Below are positions 1 through 7,590 of a stretch of DNA of 18,109 nucleotides, piece by piece. Origin of the DNA: JBBILU01 sp037444775 (GTDB lineage Bacteria; Patescibacteriota; Gracilibacteria; BD1-5; UBA6164); NCBI GenBank assembly GCA_037444775.1, contig JBBILU010000024.1:1-18109 (forward strand). The letters run 5' to 3'. The stretch's first letter is position 1. Each line of letters opens with the position of its first letter. The notes under the pieces are model-generated. The model saw only the letters and a list, made by a program, of their open reading frames with translations. It ran no database searches and was not told the DNA's origin. The translations under genes were made by a program, and so were the position numbers.

Positions 1-67
1 CTATATAAAAATAGTTTCATTCTATAAATTTTTCAAAATCCTGTATTCAAATTGGTATTTTTTTCAT
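1..67 (-). CDS. AAA-ATPase-like family protein, N-terminal fragment (cut by window edge)
   Basis: Only the first 22 codons are inside the window. They read MKKIPIGIQDFEKFIEGNYF and continue, with one Gly and one further Gly encoded by TGA. The lysine-rich start followed by PIGIQDF and an aromatic pair resembles the start of the AAA-ATPase_like family (PF09820), whose members begin with a similar PIGIxDFxxLR..YxYVDKT stretch and usually carry a C-terminal nuclease-like domain. The ATG sits at the end of a 103-bp leader that is nearly identical to the leader of the next ATPase gene at 153-1391. The rest of the gene lies outside the window, so the family assignment rests on this short match only. 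Confidence 0.6.
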
Positions 68-159
68 ATACTTTAATTTTAAAAAAAATAAATATTTTTT
101 TCTTATATTACAAAATAAGTGAATATAGTCAAAATTTTTTCTTATAAGTTGTTTAAAAA
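57..159. repeat. Direct repeat copy 1 (leader of the left-edge ATPase gene)
   Basis: This 103-bp stretch matches 1381-1482 base for base apart from one extra T in a T-run. It covers the first codons of the left-edge ATPase, its 5' leader and promoter, and reaches into the last codons of the ATPase gene at 153-1391. The two copies are in direct orientation and bracket that gene. Confidence 0.95.
105..132 (-). promoter_or_regulatory. Candidate sigma-70 promoter in repeat copy 1
   Basis: On the minus strand TTGACT (132-127) is followed after 16 bases by TAATAT (110-105). An alternative -10, ATATAA, lies two bases further on. It would drive the ATPase gene that runs off the left edge, about 40 bases before its ATG. 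The same promoter recurs in the second repeat copy, which is the best argument that it is functional. Confidence 0.55.
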
Positions 160-1391
160 TTATCAACTAACCAATCTTGTATATTTTTACTTTCTATTCA
201 CTTATAAGTATTTCAAAAAGTTTTATCCATAGTTAAAACAATCTTTTTATAATTATCATTAATTTTTTCTAAATTTCAAAACTCTCTTAAAATAGTACTT
301 TCATTTGATAAGAGATAGCAAACTTGAATATAAACTTTTTCTCAAAGCTTTTCTCAAATAAAATCTATTTCCATTCAAAGATTATCTCAAATAAATACAT
401 TATATCAATCTTTTTTTAGCTTCAAATAAACTAAATTTTCCAATATTTTTCAAATATCATGAGAAAATACAAAACCAAAATTATTTCTTATTCAAACATC
501 TGAAAAATAGTATTTTCAAACATATTCCAAAATCTTTTTTCATTTAACATCATACCTTTGGACTTCATTTATTATATAAGGAAACTCAAGATAATTAAGA
601 TAATTAGCTATAGTTTTTGTTGAATATTCCTTTTTAAATTGATTTTTCAGATAAGAATTTATATTTGTAATTGAAACTAAAGATCAAATATTATCTCATA
701 AAAATGCTAAAATTTTTTCTATTAATTTTATATCCCTAATATTATATCTTGATACAATATCTTTCAAAACAATATTGCTCAAAACATTTTTTAAATAATT
801 TCTTTTAGTTTCTTTGTTTTCTATAAATAATATTTCTGGCATTCATCAAAATTCAATATATTCTAAAAAAGATTCTTCACTGTTTTGGATGTTTTTAAAA
901 TTCAGAAATTCTTTATAACAAAAAGGGAAAATCTGTAAAGTTAAGTATCTTCAAGTCAAAAAAGATGATAATTCTCATGATAAAAGTTTTGAATTAGATC
1001 AAGTAATTATTATTTTATATTTTTTGTAAGAATTATATTTTCTAATAAATTTTTCCCAATTTTCTATGTCTTGTACTTCATCAATTATAATATATTCAGG
1101 TTCTCAAAAAGATGATTTGAATTCTTCAAAAAGAGCTTCTAGTTGAATTATATTAGCTATATCATCAAATAAATCTAATTCTTTATTTATGTAAAAAACT
1201 GTATCCAAATTTATATTATTTCCTTTTAGATAAGAAATAATAATACTACTTTTTCAAACTCTTCTTTGTCATTCTAGAATTACAATATTATTTGTATTTA
1301 AAAGATTTTTTAATTTTTCATTATAATCTTTTCTCTCATAAATTTTTTTATTTTTTATGTAATCAAGATTGTCTAAAATTATTTTTTTCAT
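153..1391 (-). CDS. ATP-binding protein, AAA_14 + DUF4143 family
   Basis: The 412-residue product is a P-loop ATPase of the AAA_14/DUF4143 family, widespread in bacteria and archaea and often expanded as paralogues; its cellular role is not established. The Walker A motif is GQRRVGKSS at residues 41-49 and Walker B is YIIIDEVQD at 100-108. ITGSNSKLLSGELSSFLTGR fits the sensor region typical of the family. The C-terminal DUF4143 part holds MEIDFIG...KVYIQV, a PD-(D/E)XK-like fold remnant in which Gln replaces the catalytic Lys, as is common in this family. By hand count 22 of 24 glycines are TGA. The gene lies between two direct repeats that each carry a promoter, so it is probably a monocistronic unit. 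The ATG is chosen because the same leader and a similar MKK start occur in the neighbouring ATPase gene. Confidence 0.88.
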
Positions 1392-1482
1392 ATACTTTAA
1401 TTTTAAAAAAAATAAATATTTTTTCTTATATTACAAAATAAGTGAATATAGTCAAAATTTTTTCTTATAAGTTGTTTAAAAA
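1381..1482. repeat. Direct repeat copy 2 (leader of the AAA_14/DUF4143 gene)
   Basis: This is the second copy of the leader at 57-159, with a single base deletion in a T-run. It includes the first four codons of the ATPase gene, the promoter and the upstream A/T-rich spacer. Identity ends abruptly inside the A-run of the terminator of the next gene. Confidence 0.95.
1428..1455 (-). promoter_or_regulatory. Candidate sigma-70 promoter in repeat copy 2
   Basis: TTGACT (1455-1450) and TAATAT (1433-1428) are separated by 16 bases on the minus strand, identical to the promoter in copy 1. It precedes the AAA_14/DUF4143 ATPase gene by about 40 bases. Confidence 0.55.
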
Positions 1483-1511
1483 AAACCTATACGAATTGTA
1501 TAAGTTTTTTT
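1478..1511 (-). terminator. Intrinsic terminator of the 308-residue hypothetical gene
   Basis: On the minus strand an A-run plus CTTATAC, a 5-base loop and GTATAGG is followed by eight Ts. It lies 10 bases past the stop codon of the gene at 1521-2447. The flanking A and T runs would also let it work in the other direction. Confidence 0.75.
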
Positions 1512-1520
1512 GGGGAAAGA

Positions 1521-2447
1521 TTATTCTGCTGTTGTAGATTTTAAAAAATCTGTACAATATTTTTTAGCACTTGCAACAGATTTTATTCAAAATCATCATT
1601 TTGCTATATCAGGAGGAATCTTTAATTTTGTCACTAAATCTTGTTCACTTGTTGCTCACATTGCCACCATCAATTCATTCATTTTATCTTTATACGAATC
1701 AGTTTGAGAAACTTCAGAGAATTTTTCTCAAGTTAGTAATCCTTCTAATTCTATTAAAATATTATTTGCTTTTTTATATTTTTCTTGTTCTTGAGTTAGT
1801 AGTATTTGATTACTTTCTTCTTCAGAAATTGGATCCATACGAATATTTCAATCTTCAGTAAGGGTTAATTTAGCACTTCAACTTGCATAATAATTGAATC
1901 CTGTTGGATTTTCCAATTTTCAAGTCCATCAATTACTTTTTAAATCTGCTACAATATTGTTTAAGTTATCTCCTTCTCATATAACTTTTCAATTAATTCA
2001 AGTTAGACTTTTAGTAAGATTCTCTTTTTTTATATCAATTTCTTTTAATATTAATTCATTATCTCCGTTGATAAGAAACAACATATGATTTGTTCAAGCA
2101 TTTAAGATTGCATTAGCTTTATTAGTATTTAAAATAGATAAATTTATACTTTTATCTTTCTTAAAAAGATTTTTAGTTAATGCAACAAATTGATCAAGTT
2201 CGGTTCTATTTGTTACTCTAATTCAATCACTTAGTAGATTAGTTTTTACATTTTGTTCTTCCTTTGTTATAGGTCAAAGAGCTTTTAGTTCAATAGCTTC
2301 TTTTTTGGCTTTTATTTCCTCAGATGTAAGTAATTTCTTCACTATTCTATCTCAATTAAAAGAATATGCAACAGCTTCTCACCAAGCTACCACATCTGTG
2401 TCAAACTGATTTAATTCTCTATTTTCTCTTTTAACTTTGATTGTCAT
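1521..2447 (-). CDS. Hypothetical protein (308 residues)
   Basis: I do not recognise this protein. It is soluble: no signal peptide or membrane segment is visible. The N-terminal half is charged and helical with many Lys and Glu. The middle (about residues 120-200) is richer in Gly, Asn and Thr and may be a beta domain (FLINGDNELILKEIDI, ASGSAKLTLTEDGNIRMD). The C-terminal third is helical again (SEEESNQILLTQEQEKYKKA). Seventeen of 21 glycines are TGA, including a TGA-TGA pair in KGGFG near the C-terminus, so it has been translated under code 25 for a long time. It starts 43 bases after the small gene at 2491-2730 and ends just before a terminator, so the two probably form an operon. It was chosen as a gene because the frame is open only with TGA as Gly and is followed by a clean terminator. 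Confidence 0.8.
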
Positions 2448-2490
2448 CTAATTAAACTTTGAGAACTTTTTTTAAACTTTTTCTTAAAAA

Positions 2491-2730
2491 TTAATTCCAT
2501 AAAATATTTTTTAAATCATATAATATTTCATTTTTATTTTTTCAAGATGTTTCTAAAACTCATATATCTTCTTGTCAAGTAAAGTCATTTTGATAATCAA
2601 AATAAAGTTTTTTTGATAATTCTATATTATTTTTTATTTGTTCAAGCTCTTTTACTTCATAATTTATAATAAAATAACTCAAAATTTCTTTATATTTAAT
2701 ATTAGGAAGTTGCAAAGTGATTGTTTCCAT
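2491..2730 (-). CDS. Small hypothetical protein (79 residues)
   Basis: The product begins METITLQLPNIKYKEILSYF, then has a long charged helix and a C-terminal stretch with three Gly residues encoded by TGA. A short N-terminal strand followed by helices in a protein of this size recalls small antitoxins or DNA-binding regulators, but no family motif supports that. It is the first gene of a presumed two-gene unit with the 308-residue protein 43 bases downstream. A TATAAT-like box lies 10-15 bases upstream of the ATG, too close to be the obvious promoter unless the message is nearly leaderless. Function unknown. Confidence 0.65.
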
Positions 2731-2779
2731 AATTAAAAAATTATATAATAATTAAGCTCAAATTTATTCTAAAGAAGAT

Positions 2780-2809
2780 AAAAAGTCAAATATTTTAATG
2801 ACTTTTTTT
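2780..2809 (-). terminator. Intrinsic terminator of the 335-residue membrane-anchored gene
   Basis: AAAAAGTCA and TGACTTTTTT face each other across a 10-base loop. It lies 23 bases past the stop codon of the gene at 2832-3839, and on the minus strand it is followed by a T-run. Confidence 0.7.
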
Positions 2810-2831
2810 ATAAAACTATTTTAATTAAACC

Positions 2832-3839
2832 TTAATCCACATTTTTTACCTCATATTTCTCTCAAATATCACTTTCCACTATAATTTTATTTTCTTCTAA
2901 ATAAAGCTTAGAGAAAACAAAATCTATATTTAAAAGAACTTTTTTTTCTTTAGAATCTGGATTGTACAATACTACCAAATCTCAAGAATTATTTTCAAAT
3001 CATAAATTTGATTTTCTTAAACTATCATCTGCTTTAATATATCAAATATAATAATCATTCACAAAAACAAAATCTTCAAACAAATTAAAATATTCAAAAG
3101 TTTTTGAACCTAAATTATAATAAAAACTTCATTTCTCAGTAATAAATAAAATAGTTTTATTATCAAAAGTTTTTACATACTTTAAATTCAAAGATAAATC
3201 AAGTTTATTGAATTCTAAGCTAATTTTATCATAATAAAAATATTCCTTCCCTACTTTTATTACAACTTTTGAAAAATCTCAAACAACAAAAAAAGTTTTT
3301 ATATTTTCTTTTCCAACCAAAGAAAACTTTTTCAAGAACTTTTCTGAGCCATCATTAATATACAAATCCAGACTTCAAGAATTTTCATTTAAATAAACTT
3401 CTCCGAAATTAGGATTTGAATCATAAAAATAATATTTTATTTTTTTGCTCAATTCTTTTAATTTTTCTTTTTTATCAATAACTTTTTCTAAGCCTATTTC
3501 TTTTTTTTCTAGTAAAACTTTTTTTTCTAAATTTATTTCTAAATTTTTTGCTTCTTTTCTAGCAAAAGTTAAATCCTCTACAATATCATTATATCAAGGT
3601 TTTGAAAAAGTTATAGTATAAGAAAAAGGTGAAACTTTTGGAATTTTACAAAACTTTTCAGGACAATTTATTTCTACAACATTTTTTAGATTTTTTGAAT
3701 AAAGTGAAACTTTATAAGAATCCACATTTGATGTAATGCTAAGAGTTCCGTTATATGATACGAAAGCATAAAAATAGAAAGCAAAAAATGCTAGAATAAA
3801 TCAAAAAATTACCAGAATTCAAATTAAACGATTTGACAT
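2832..3839 (-). CDS. Membrane-anchored hypothetical protein with PEGA-like N-terminal domain
   Basis: The 335-residue product starts with a single membrane segment (about residues 5-28, LIGILVIFGFILAFFAFYFY) after a short positively charged end, so it is most likely an anchored extracytoplasmic protein. Residues about 31-85 (GTLSITSNVDSYKVSLYSKN, then SPFSYTITFSKPGYNDI) look like a PEGA-type beta-sandwich, a domain found in surface proteins. A lysine-rich coiled stretch follows (about 88-135), then a long beta-rich part with repeated hydrophobic/aromatic strands that may be a propeller-like or beta-sandwich region. No catalytic motif is visible. It is transcribed divergently from tatD, and two hairpins lie in the shared 136-bp gap. 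The PEGA call is by pattern only. Confidence 0.78.
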
Positions 3840-3847
3840 AAAAAAAG

Positions 3848-3888
3848 GCTTATAAAAATATTATTTTGATTTTAATATTTTTATAAGC
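3848..3888. other. Hairpin in the divergent leader (16-bp perfect stem)
   Basis: GCTTATAAAAATATTA at 3848-3863 and its exact complement at 3873-3888 enclose a 9-base loop. It begins 8 bases upstream of the ATG of the minus-strand gene, so it would sit in that gene's 5' untranslated RNA and could hide its start region. It has no T-run in the minus direction that would make it a simple terminator. Confidence 0.6.
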
Positions 3889-3892
3889 TAAA

Positions 3893-3927
3893 GCAAGTTT
3901 TTATAAAACTTTAAAATTTGCTTTTTT
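3893..3927 (+). terminator. Terminator-like hairpin upstream of tatD
   Basis: GCAAGTTTT (3893-3901) pairs with AAAATTTGC (3913-3921, one G-T pair) and is followed by six Ts. It has the form of a plus-strand intrinsic terminator, yet no plus-strand gene ends here. It lies 49 bases before tatD, so it is either a leader attenuator or a block to transcription coming from the left. Confidence 0.5.
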
Positions 3928-3975
3928 AAATAAAAAAATTAAATTTAGGAAAAATAATATCTAATCCCTTGAAAA

Positions 3976-4875
3976 ATGTCTTTATATGATACACATTGTC
4001 ATCCATACCTTTTGGAAAACAAAAATTCAGAAAAAGTTTTGGAAGATTTCTCTAAAAACCCAGAAAATATTTTAAATTGTATTTGAGTAGACTTAGAAAG
4101 CTCTTTGAAATCAGTAAAACTTGCAAAAGAAAAAAATTTTGTTTTTGCAACAATTTGAATTCATCCGAGTTATGCAAAAAATTATATTGATTCTAAAAAA
4201 GAAATTTTTGAGGATTTGGAAGAATTATATTTGCAAAATAAAGAAGAAATTGTTTGAATTGGAGAATGTTGACTTGATTACTTTTACCTTTGAGAGAGAT
4301 CGTGGAATAATTCAATTATTATTAATGATGTAGAAGAAAAAACTTTACAAAAAGAATTTTTTATAAATCAAATTCGTTTGGCAAAAAAATATAATTTACC
4401 GATTATTATTCATAATAGAGAAGCTCGTGATGATGTTTTTGAAATTCTTCAAAATGAAAATTTCAAAAACTTTTTGATGCATTGTTATACTGAAGATTTA
4501 GATTTTGCTTTGAAATTAATAAATTTTGCTCCAGAATGTAAAATTAGTTTTTCTGGAATTGTTACTTTTAATAGTGCAAAAAGTATACAAGATACTGCAA
4601 AAAATATTCCTTTAAAAAATATTTTGATAGAAACAGATTCTCCATATTTAACACCAATTCCTTTTAGATGAAAAGAGGAAAATGAACCAATTTTTGTGAA
4701 ATATGTTTTAGAAAAAATAATTTCTTTAAGAACCGAAAATAAAGATGAAATAGAAAAACAAATTTTTCAAAATAGTTTGGATTTTTTTGGGAGCGATATT
4801 AAAGAGCAAAACAAGTCAAAAAAACAGACTAGAATTTTTCCTGACTTCAAGAGATTTTTTGAAAAAATGGCTTAG
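3976..4875 (+). CDS. tatD: TatD family metal-dependent hydrolase (DNase)
   Basis: TatD proteins are cytosolic TIM-barrel metalloenzymes with 3'-5' exonuclease or DNase activity, linked to DNA repair and quality control. The metal ligands are all present: HxH in DTHCHPYL (H7, H9), E97 in GECGLDYFY, H146 in IIHNRE, H169 in MHCYT, and D221 in ETDSPYL. In-frame TGA encodes glycine at invariant positions (IGVD, TIGIHP, GECGLDY, FRGKEENEP); six of nine glycines are TGA. The family normally ends near NSLDFFG, which is residue 272 here; residues 273-299 are an extra basic tail (DIKEQNKSKKQTRIF and onward) encoded inside a long inverted repeat. A terminator follows 13 bases after the TAG stop. It is transcribed divergently from the PEGA-like gene. 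Confidence 0.96.
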
Positions 4876-5047
4876 TATAGCCAATTATCAGAAAATCGTA
4901 GGCACAACATTTCTGTTTTTTTTTTAAACCTTATTTAAAGCCATTTTTGCTTTTACACATAGACACAATCTCTTGAAGTCAGGAAACAATAAAAATTAAT
5001 TTTAGAAAAAATTTTAATCTATTTTTTTTTGACTTGTTTTGCTCTTT
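4801..5047. repeat. Long imperfect inverted repeat at the 3' end of tatD
   Basis: Three collinear blocks on the left have exact complements in reverse order on the right: 4801-4824 with 5024-5047 (24 bp), 4837-4856 with 4967-4986 (20 bp), and 4863-4873 with 4938-4948 (11 bp). Spacers between blocks differ in length, so the right arm is a diverged inverted copy of the left. The left arm encodes the last 25 residues of TatD and the central loop contains its terminator. Confidence 0.9.
4889..4925 (+). terminator. Intrinsic terminator of tatD
   Basis: CAGAAAAT and ATTTCTG (one bulged A) form a stem around a 12-base loop, followed by ten Ts. It lies 13 bases after the stop codon, in the loop of the larger inverted repeat. 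Confidence 0.75.
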
Positions 5048-5071
5048 AGTATCTCATCTCTCAGCATTATC

Positions 5072-5099
5072 AACTGGTCGGATTTGAGTGGGAAGATAC
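5072..5099. repeat. Inverted repeat flanking glyQS, left copy
   Basis: AACTGGTCGGATTTGA (5072-5087) is the exact complement of 6588-6603, and similarity continues outward through GTGGGAAGATA with about two differences. The two copies face each other across the glycyl-tRNA synthetase gene. The core resembles a tRNA T-arm, but no tRNA can be folded around it. Confidence 0.8.
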
Positions 5100-5114
5100 A
5101 CTTTAAAAAAACAC

Positions 5115-5153
5115 AAAAAAGGAGTTTCAGATATATCTGAAACTCCTTTTTTT
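5115..5153 (-). terminator. Intrinsic terminator of glyQS
   Basis: Positions 5121-5146 form a perfect 26-base palindrome (stem GGAGTTTCAGATA and its complement, with no free loop when fully paired) flanked by six As on one side and seven Ts on the other. It lies immediately after the glyQS stop codon and could work in both directions. Confidence 0.9.
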
Positions 5154-6546
5154 ATTTCATCTTTTTTCTTAAAAATTCATTTAATTCACTTACTGAAACA
5201 AATTCTTGTTCCATAGAATCTCTAAATCTCACTGTTACTTTACCAGATTCATAATTTCCACTATCAATAGTTACACAAAATGGAACTCAAATTTCATCCA
5301 TTCTAGCATATCTTTTTCCAATAGTTCAAACCTCATCATATTCACACACAAAATCTTCACTTAATTGTGCATATACTTCTTTTGCTAAATCTCAAATTTT
5401 TTTCACAACTGGTAAAACTCAAACCTTAATTGGAGCTACTTTTGGATCTAATTTCAAATAAGTTCTTTGTTCTTCTCATTCTCATTCAACTGTATAAGCA
5501 TCGCATAAACAAGCCAAAGTTAATCTTGAAAGTCCCATTGCTGGTTCAATAACAAAAGGAATAAATTTTTTGTTATTTACTGCATCAAAATAACTCATAT
5601 CTTGTTTAGAATAATTCATATGAGCTGTTAAGTCATAGTTTGTTCTGTTTGCCAAAGTTTCAATTTCTCCCCAACCAAAAGGAAATTCATATTCAAAATC
5701 CCCTGCTCTTTTTGAATAATGTGGTAATTCTTCTTTTTTAATTTCTTTAAATCTTACTTTTTCAGGATTTAGTTTCAAAATTTCTGTAAAAAACTTTTCA
5801 GAATTATCATACCAATGAGAAAAAGCTTCTTCATCTTCTCCTGGAGTTACAAAATATTCCATTTCCATTTGTTCAAATTCTCTTGTCCTAAAAATAAAAT
5901 TTCCTGGAGTGATTTCATTTCTAAAACTTTTTCCAACTTGAGCAATTCCAAAAGGCAATTTTCTTCTTGAAGTTCTTGCAACATTTGGAAAATCTACAAA
6001 TTGTCATTGAGCTGTTTCTGGTCTAAAATAGACCAAACTAGAAGAATCTTCAGTTACTCATAAATGAGTTTTTATCATCAAATTAAATCTTCTAATTTCA
6101 GTAAAATCTGTTCACTTACAATCTGGACAAGAAATTTTCTGCTTTTTTACATAATCTTCTAAAACTTTTGAATCTGTTTTATCTCAAGCATAATTTAGAG
6201 GTTCAGGATTTCATAAATCAATATGAGCATCAATTAATTTATCAGCTCTCCATCTAGCTTTACAACTTTTACAATCCATTAAGGGATCAGAAAAACCTCC
6301 AACATGTCCACTTGCTTCCCAAACTTTTGGGTTCATAATCAAAGCACAATCCAGAAGCATTGTATCCATTCTTTTTTGAATAAATTCTTTTATCCACAAA
6401 TTTTTAATATTTTCTTTTAGCAAACTTCCATAAGGACCATAATCCCAAGAATTAGCAAGTCCTCCATAAATTTCACTTCCAGCATAAACAAAACCTCTTG
6501 ATTTAGCTAAATTAACTATATCATTCATTGTTATATTTGTTTTCAT
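5152..6546 (-). CDS. glyQS: Glycyl-tRNA synthetase, class II homodimeric type
   Basis: This 464-residue cytosolic enzyme charges tRNA-Gly with glycine using ATP; the length is normal for the bacterial homodimeric form. The N-terminus carries the family signature SRGFVYAGSEIYGGLANSWD and YGPYG. Two CxxC pairs (C92/C95 in CKSCKARW and C140/C143 in CPDCKG) suggest a zinc site. Class II motif 2 is in FRPETAQGQF...GKSFRNEI, and motif 3 in VIEPAMGLSRLTLA. The C-terminal anticodon-binding domain ends VSVSELNEFLRKKMK. The start at 6546 gives MKTNITMNDIVNLAKSRGF; a further in-frame ATG lies six codons downstream and a leaky extension upstream has no family similarity. In code 25 this enzyme must also charge the tRNA-Gly that reads UGA. 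Only 11 of 31 glycines are TGA, fewer than in neighbouring genes. Confidence 0.97.
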
Positions 6547-6574
6547 AATTTTTTTGATTAATAATAATTTTTTT

Positions 6575-6603
6575 CTATCGTCCCGTTTCAAATCCGACCA
6601 GTT
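6575..6603. repeat. Inverted repeat flanking glyQS, right copy
   Basis: This is the partner of 5072-5099, in opposite orientation, with 16 exact bases (6588-6603) and a similar outer half. It lies 30-57 bases upstream of the glyQS start codon, so it falls in the leader of that gene. Confidence 0.8.
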
Positions 6604-6627
6604 TTATTAGATTCAAAACTTGGACTT

Positions 6628-6671
6628 AAAAACTCATAAAATTGCTCTAAATAATTATCAGAAATGAGTTT
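6628..6671 (-). terminator. Probable terminator of the 247-residue conserved hypothetical gene
   Basis: On the minus strand AAACTCAT and ATGAGTTT pair across a 26-base A/T-rich loop, followed by more Ts. It lies 12 bases past the stop codon of the gene at 6683-7426. The long loop makes it weaker than the other terminators here. Confidence 0.5.
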
Positions 6672-6682
6672 AATAAAATTGA

Positions 6683-7426
6683 CTATTTAATTTCACTTCC
6701 TCCCCATTCAACAACTGTAAAACCTTTTCTTTCAAAATGTTTAAATTCTTGTGTTTCTAAGTCTATTTTTTTATCAGTTCATTTAAAATACATAAAAACT
6801 CTTAATTCACTCTCTGGCTTTGGATAAATATTTAATGGAGCTTGTTTTGTATATTCTTCTCCTGCAAAATAAATTATATTGTATTTATTTTTTTGCATAA
6901 TTGGAAACCAATATACAATAAATTCATTGTATTCTTTTGGAAGCATTCACATTTTTGGTAAAATTTCCTGTAAAAATTCTTTACTTTCATCTCATTTTAT
7001 TACAAATCATTTTTTTATTCCTGAAATATCAAACTCTTTTTCTGGAATTCCTTCCCAAAATAAATAACTATATTCTTTCCCATCTTTTTGATTTATCAAA
7101 TTCCCATTTGGAAAAGCTTTAACTTCCCATCATTTTATTTGTTCATCAAAACTTGGATATGTTGCAAAAAGTTTTCATTTAAATTCTAACTGAACTTTTA
7201 TATTTTGCTCTTGTTCTGGATACAAATATATAATTGGTTTCTTTAAACATGTTCACTCAGAATTACATCATCATAATGTATTTTCTGTTATATTTTCATA
7301 ATAGTTATATCAAGCAAAAGCTCAAAACACTGTTAAAATAAAAACTATTACAAACAAAATTATTCTCTTTTTACTTTTTTTATTTTTTTCTTGAGAAATA
7401 CTTTCTCAATTTTTTAATTCATCCAT
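6683..7426 (-). CDS. Membrane-anchored conserved hypothetical protein
   Basis: The 247-residue product has a charged cytosolic N-terminus, one membrane helix (about residues 22-41, IILFVIVFILTVFGAFAGY), and an extracytoplasmic domain. That domain carries KKPIIYLYPE, GWEVKAFPNGNLIN, DGKEYSYLFWEG, FIVYWFPIMQKNKYN, PESELRVFMYFK and a C-terminal ERKGFTVVEWGGSE. I recognise this pattern as a conserved uncharacterised family seen in many candidate-phylum and some other bacterial genomes, but no function is known to me. Two Cys (GGCNSEGTCLKK) just after the anchor may form a disulphide. Glycines use TGA and GGN about equally. The gene ends before a weak hairpin terminator and shares the 164-bp upstream gap with a candidate plus-strand small RNA. 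Confidence 0.85.
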
Positions 7427-7451
7427 AAATATTTACTTAAAAAAATAAAAT

Positions 7452-7480
7452 TTGACAAACTAAACTAAATCTTATATAGT
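7452..7480 (+). promoter_or_regulatory. Strong sigma-70 promoter for a candidate small RNA
   Basis: A consensus TTGACA (7452-7457) is followed after exactly 17 bases by TATAGT (7475-7480) on the plus strand. No plus-strand protein gene follows, but a structured segment ending in a terminator does. Confidence 0.65.
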
Positions 7481-7486
7481 CCCTTT

Positions 7487-7586
7487 ACAAAGTCCAGGAA
7501 GTAAAACTTTGGTTGGCCCTCCCTACTCTCTTTGAGAGTAGGCAATTATTAGAATTAAAAGAGAATTTCTTTTAATCTCTTTTTTA
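7487..7586 (+). ncRNA. Candidate small non-coding RNA (about 100 nt)
   Basis: Between two minus-strand genes, a plus-strand promoter is followed by three hairpins. Hairpin 1 pairs CAAAGT (7488-7493) with ACTTTG (7506-7511) around the loop CCAGGAAGTAAA. Hairpin 2 pairs CCTACTCTC (7522-7530) with GAGAGTAGG (7534-7542). Hairpin 3 pairs ATTAAAAGA (7554-7562) with TCTTTTAAT (7568-7576) and is followed by CTCTTTTTT, an intrinsic terminator in the plus direction only. The segment is GC-richer than its surroundings. I cannot match it to a known family; the loop GGAAG recalls signal-recognition-particle RNA, but the rest does not fold like it. No open reading frame of note is present. Confidence 0.5.
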
Positions 7587-7590
7587 ATCT

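Noticed and set aside
57..1482. An insertion sequence made of the direct repeats and the enclosed gene
   Set aside because: The enclosed protein is an ATPase without transposase motifs, and the repeats have no terminal inverted repeats or obvious target-site duplication.
1510..2088. Short plus-strand frames with ATG starts in this segment
   Set aside because: They lie opposite the 308-residue minus-strand gene, have low-complexity Leu/Phe/Ile composition, and have no promoter or family similarity.
4121..4333. A 70-residue plus-strand frame within tatD
   Set aside because: It is an out-of-frame shadow of tatD; the tatD frame keeps all metal ligands.
3976..4875. tatD as a pseudogene broken by stop codons
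   Set aside because: All internal stops are TGA at invariant glycine positions; the same holds for every other gene, so this is recoding and not decay.
5072..5099. A tRNA gene around the T-arm-like sequence (and at 6575-6603)
   Set aside because: The putative T-stem does not pair and no acceptor, D or anticodon arm can be built on either strand.
7488..7511. Signal recognition particle RNA based on the loop GGAAG
   Set aside because: The 5' and 3' ends do not pair into the long helix and the second conserved loop half is missing.
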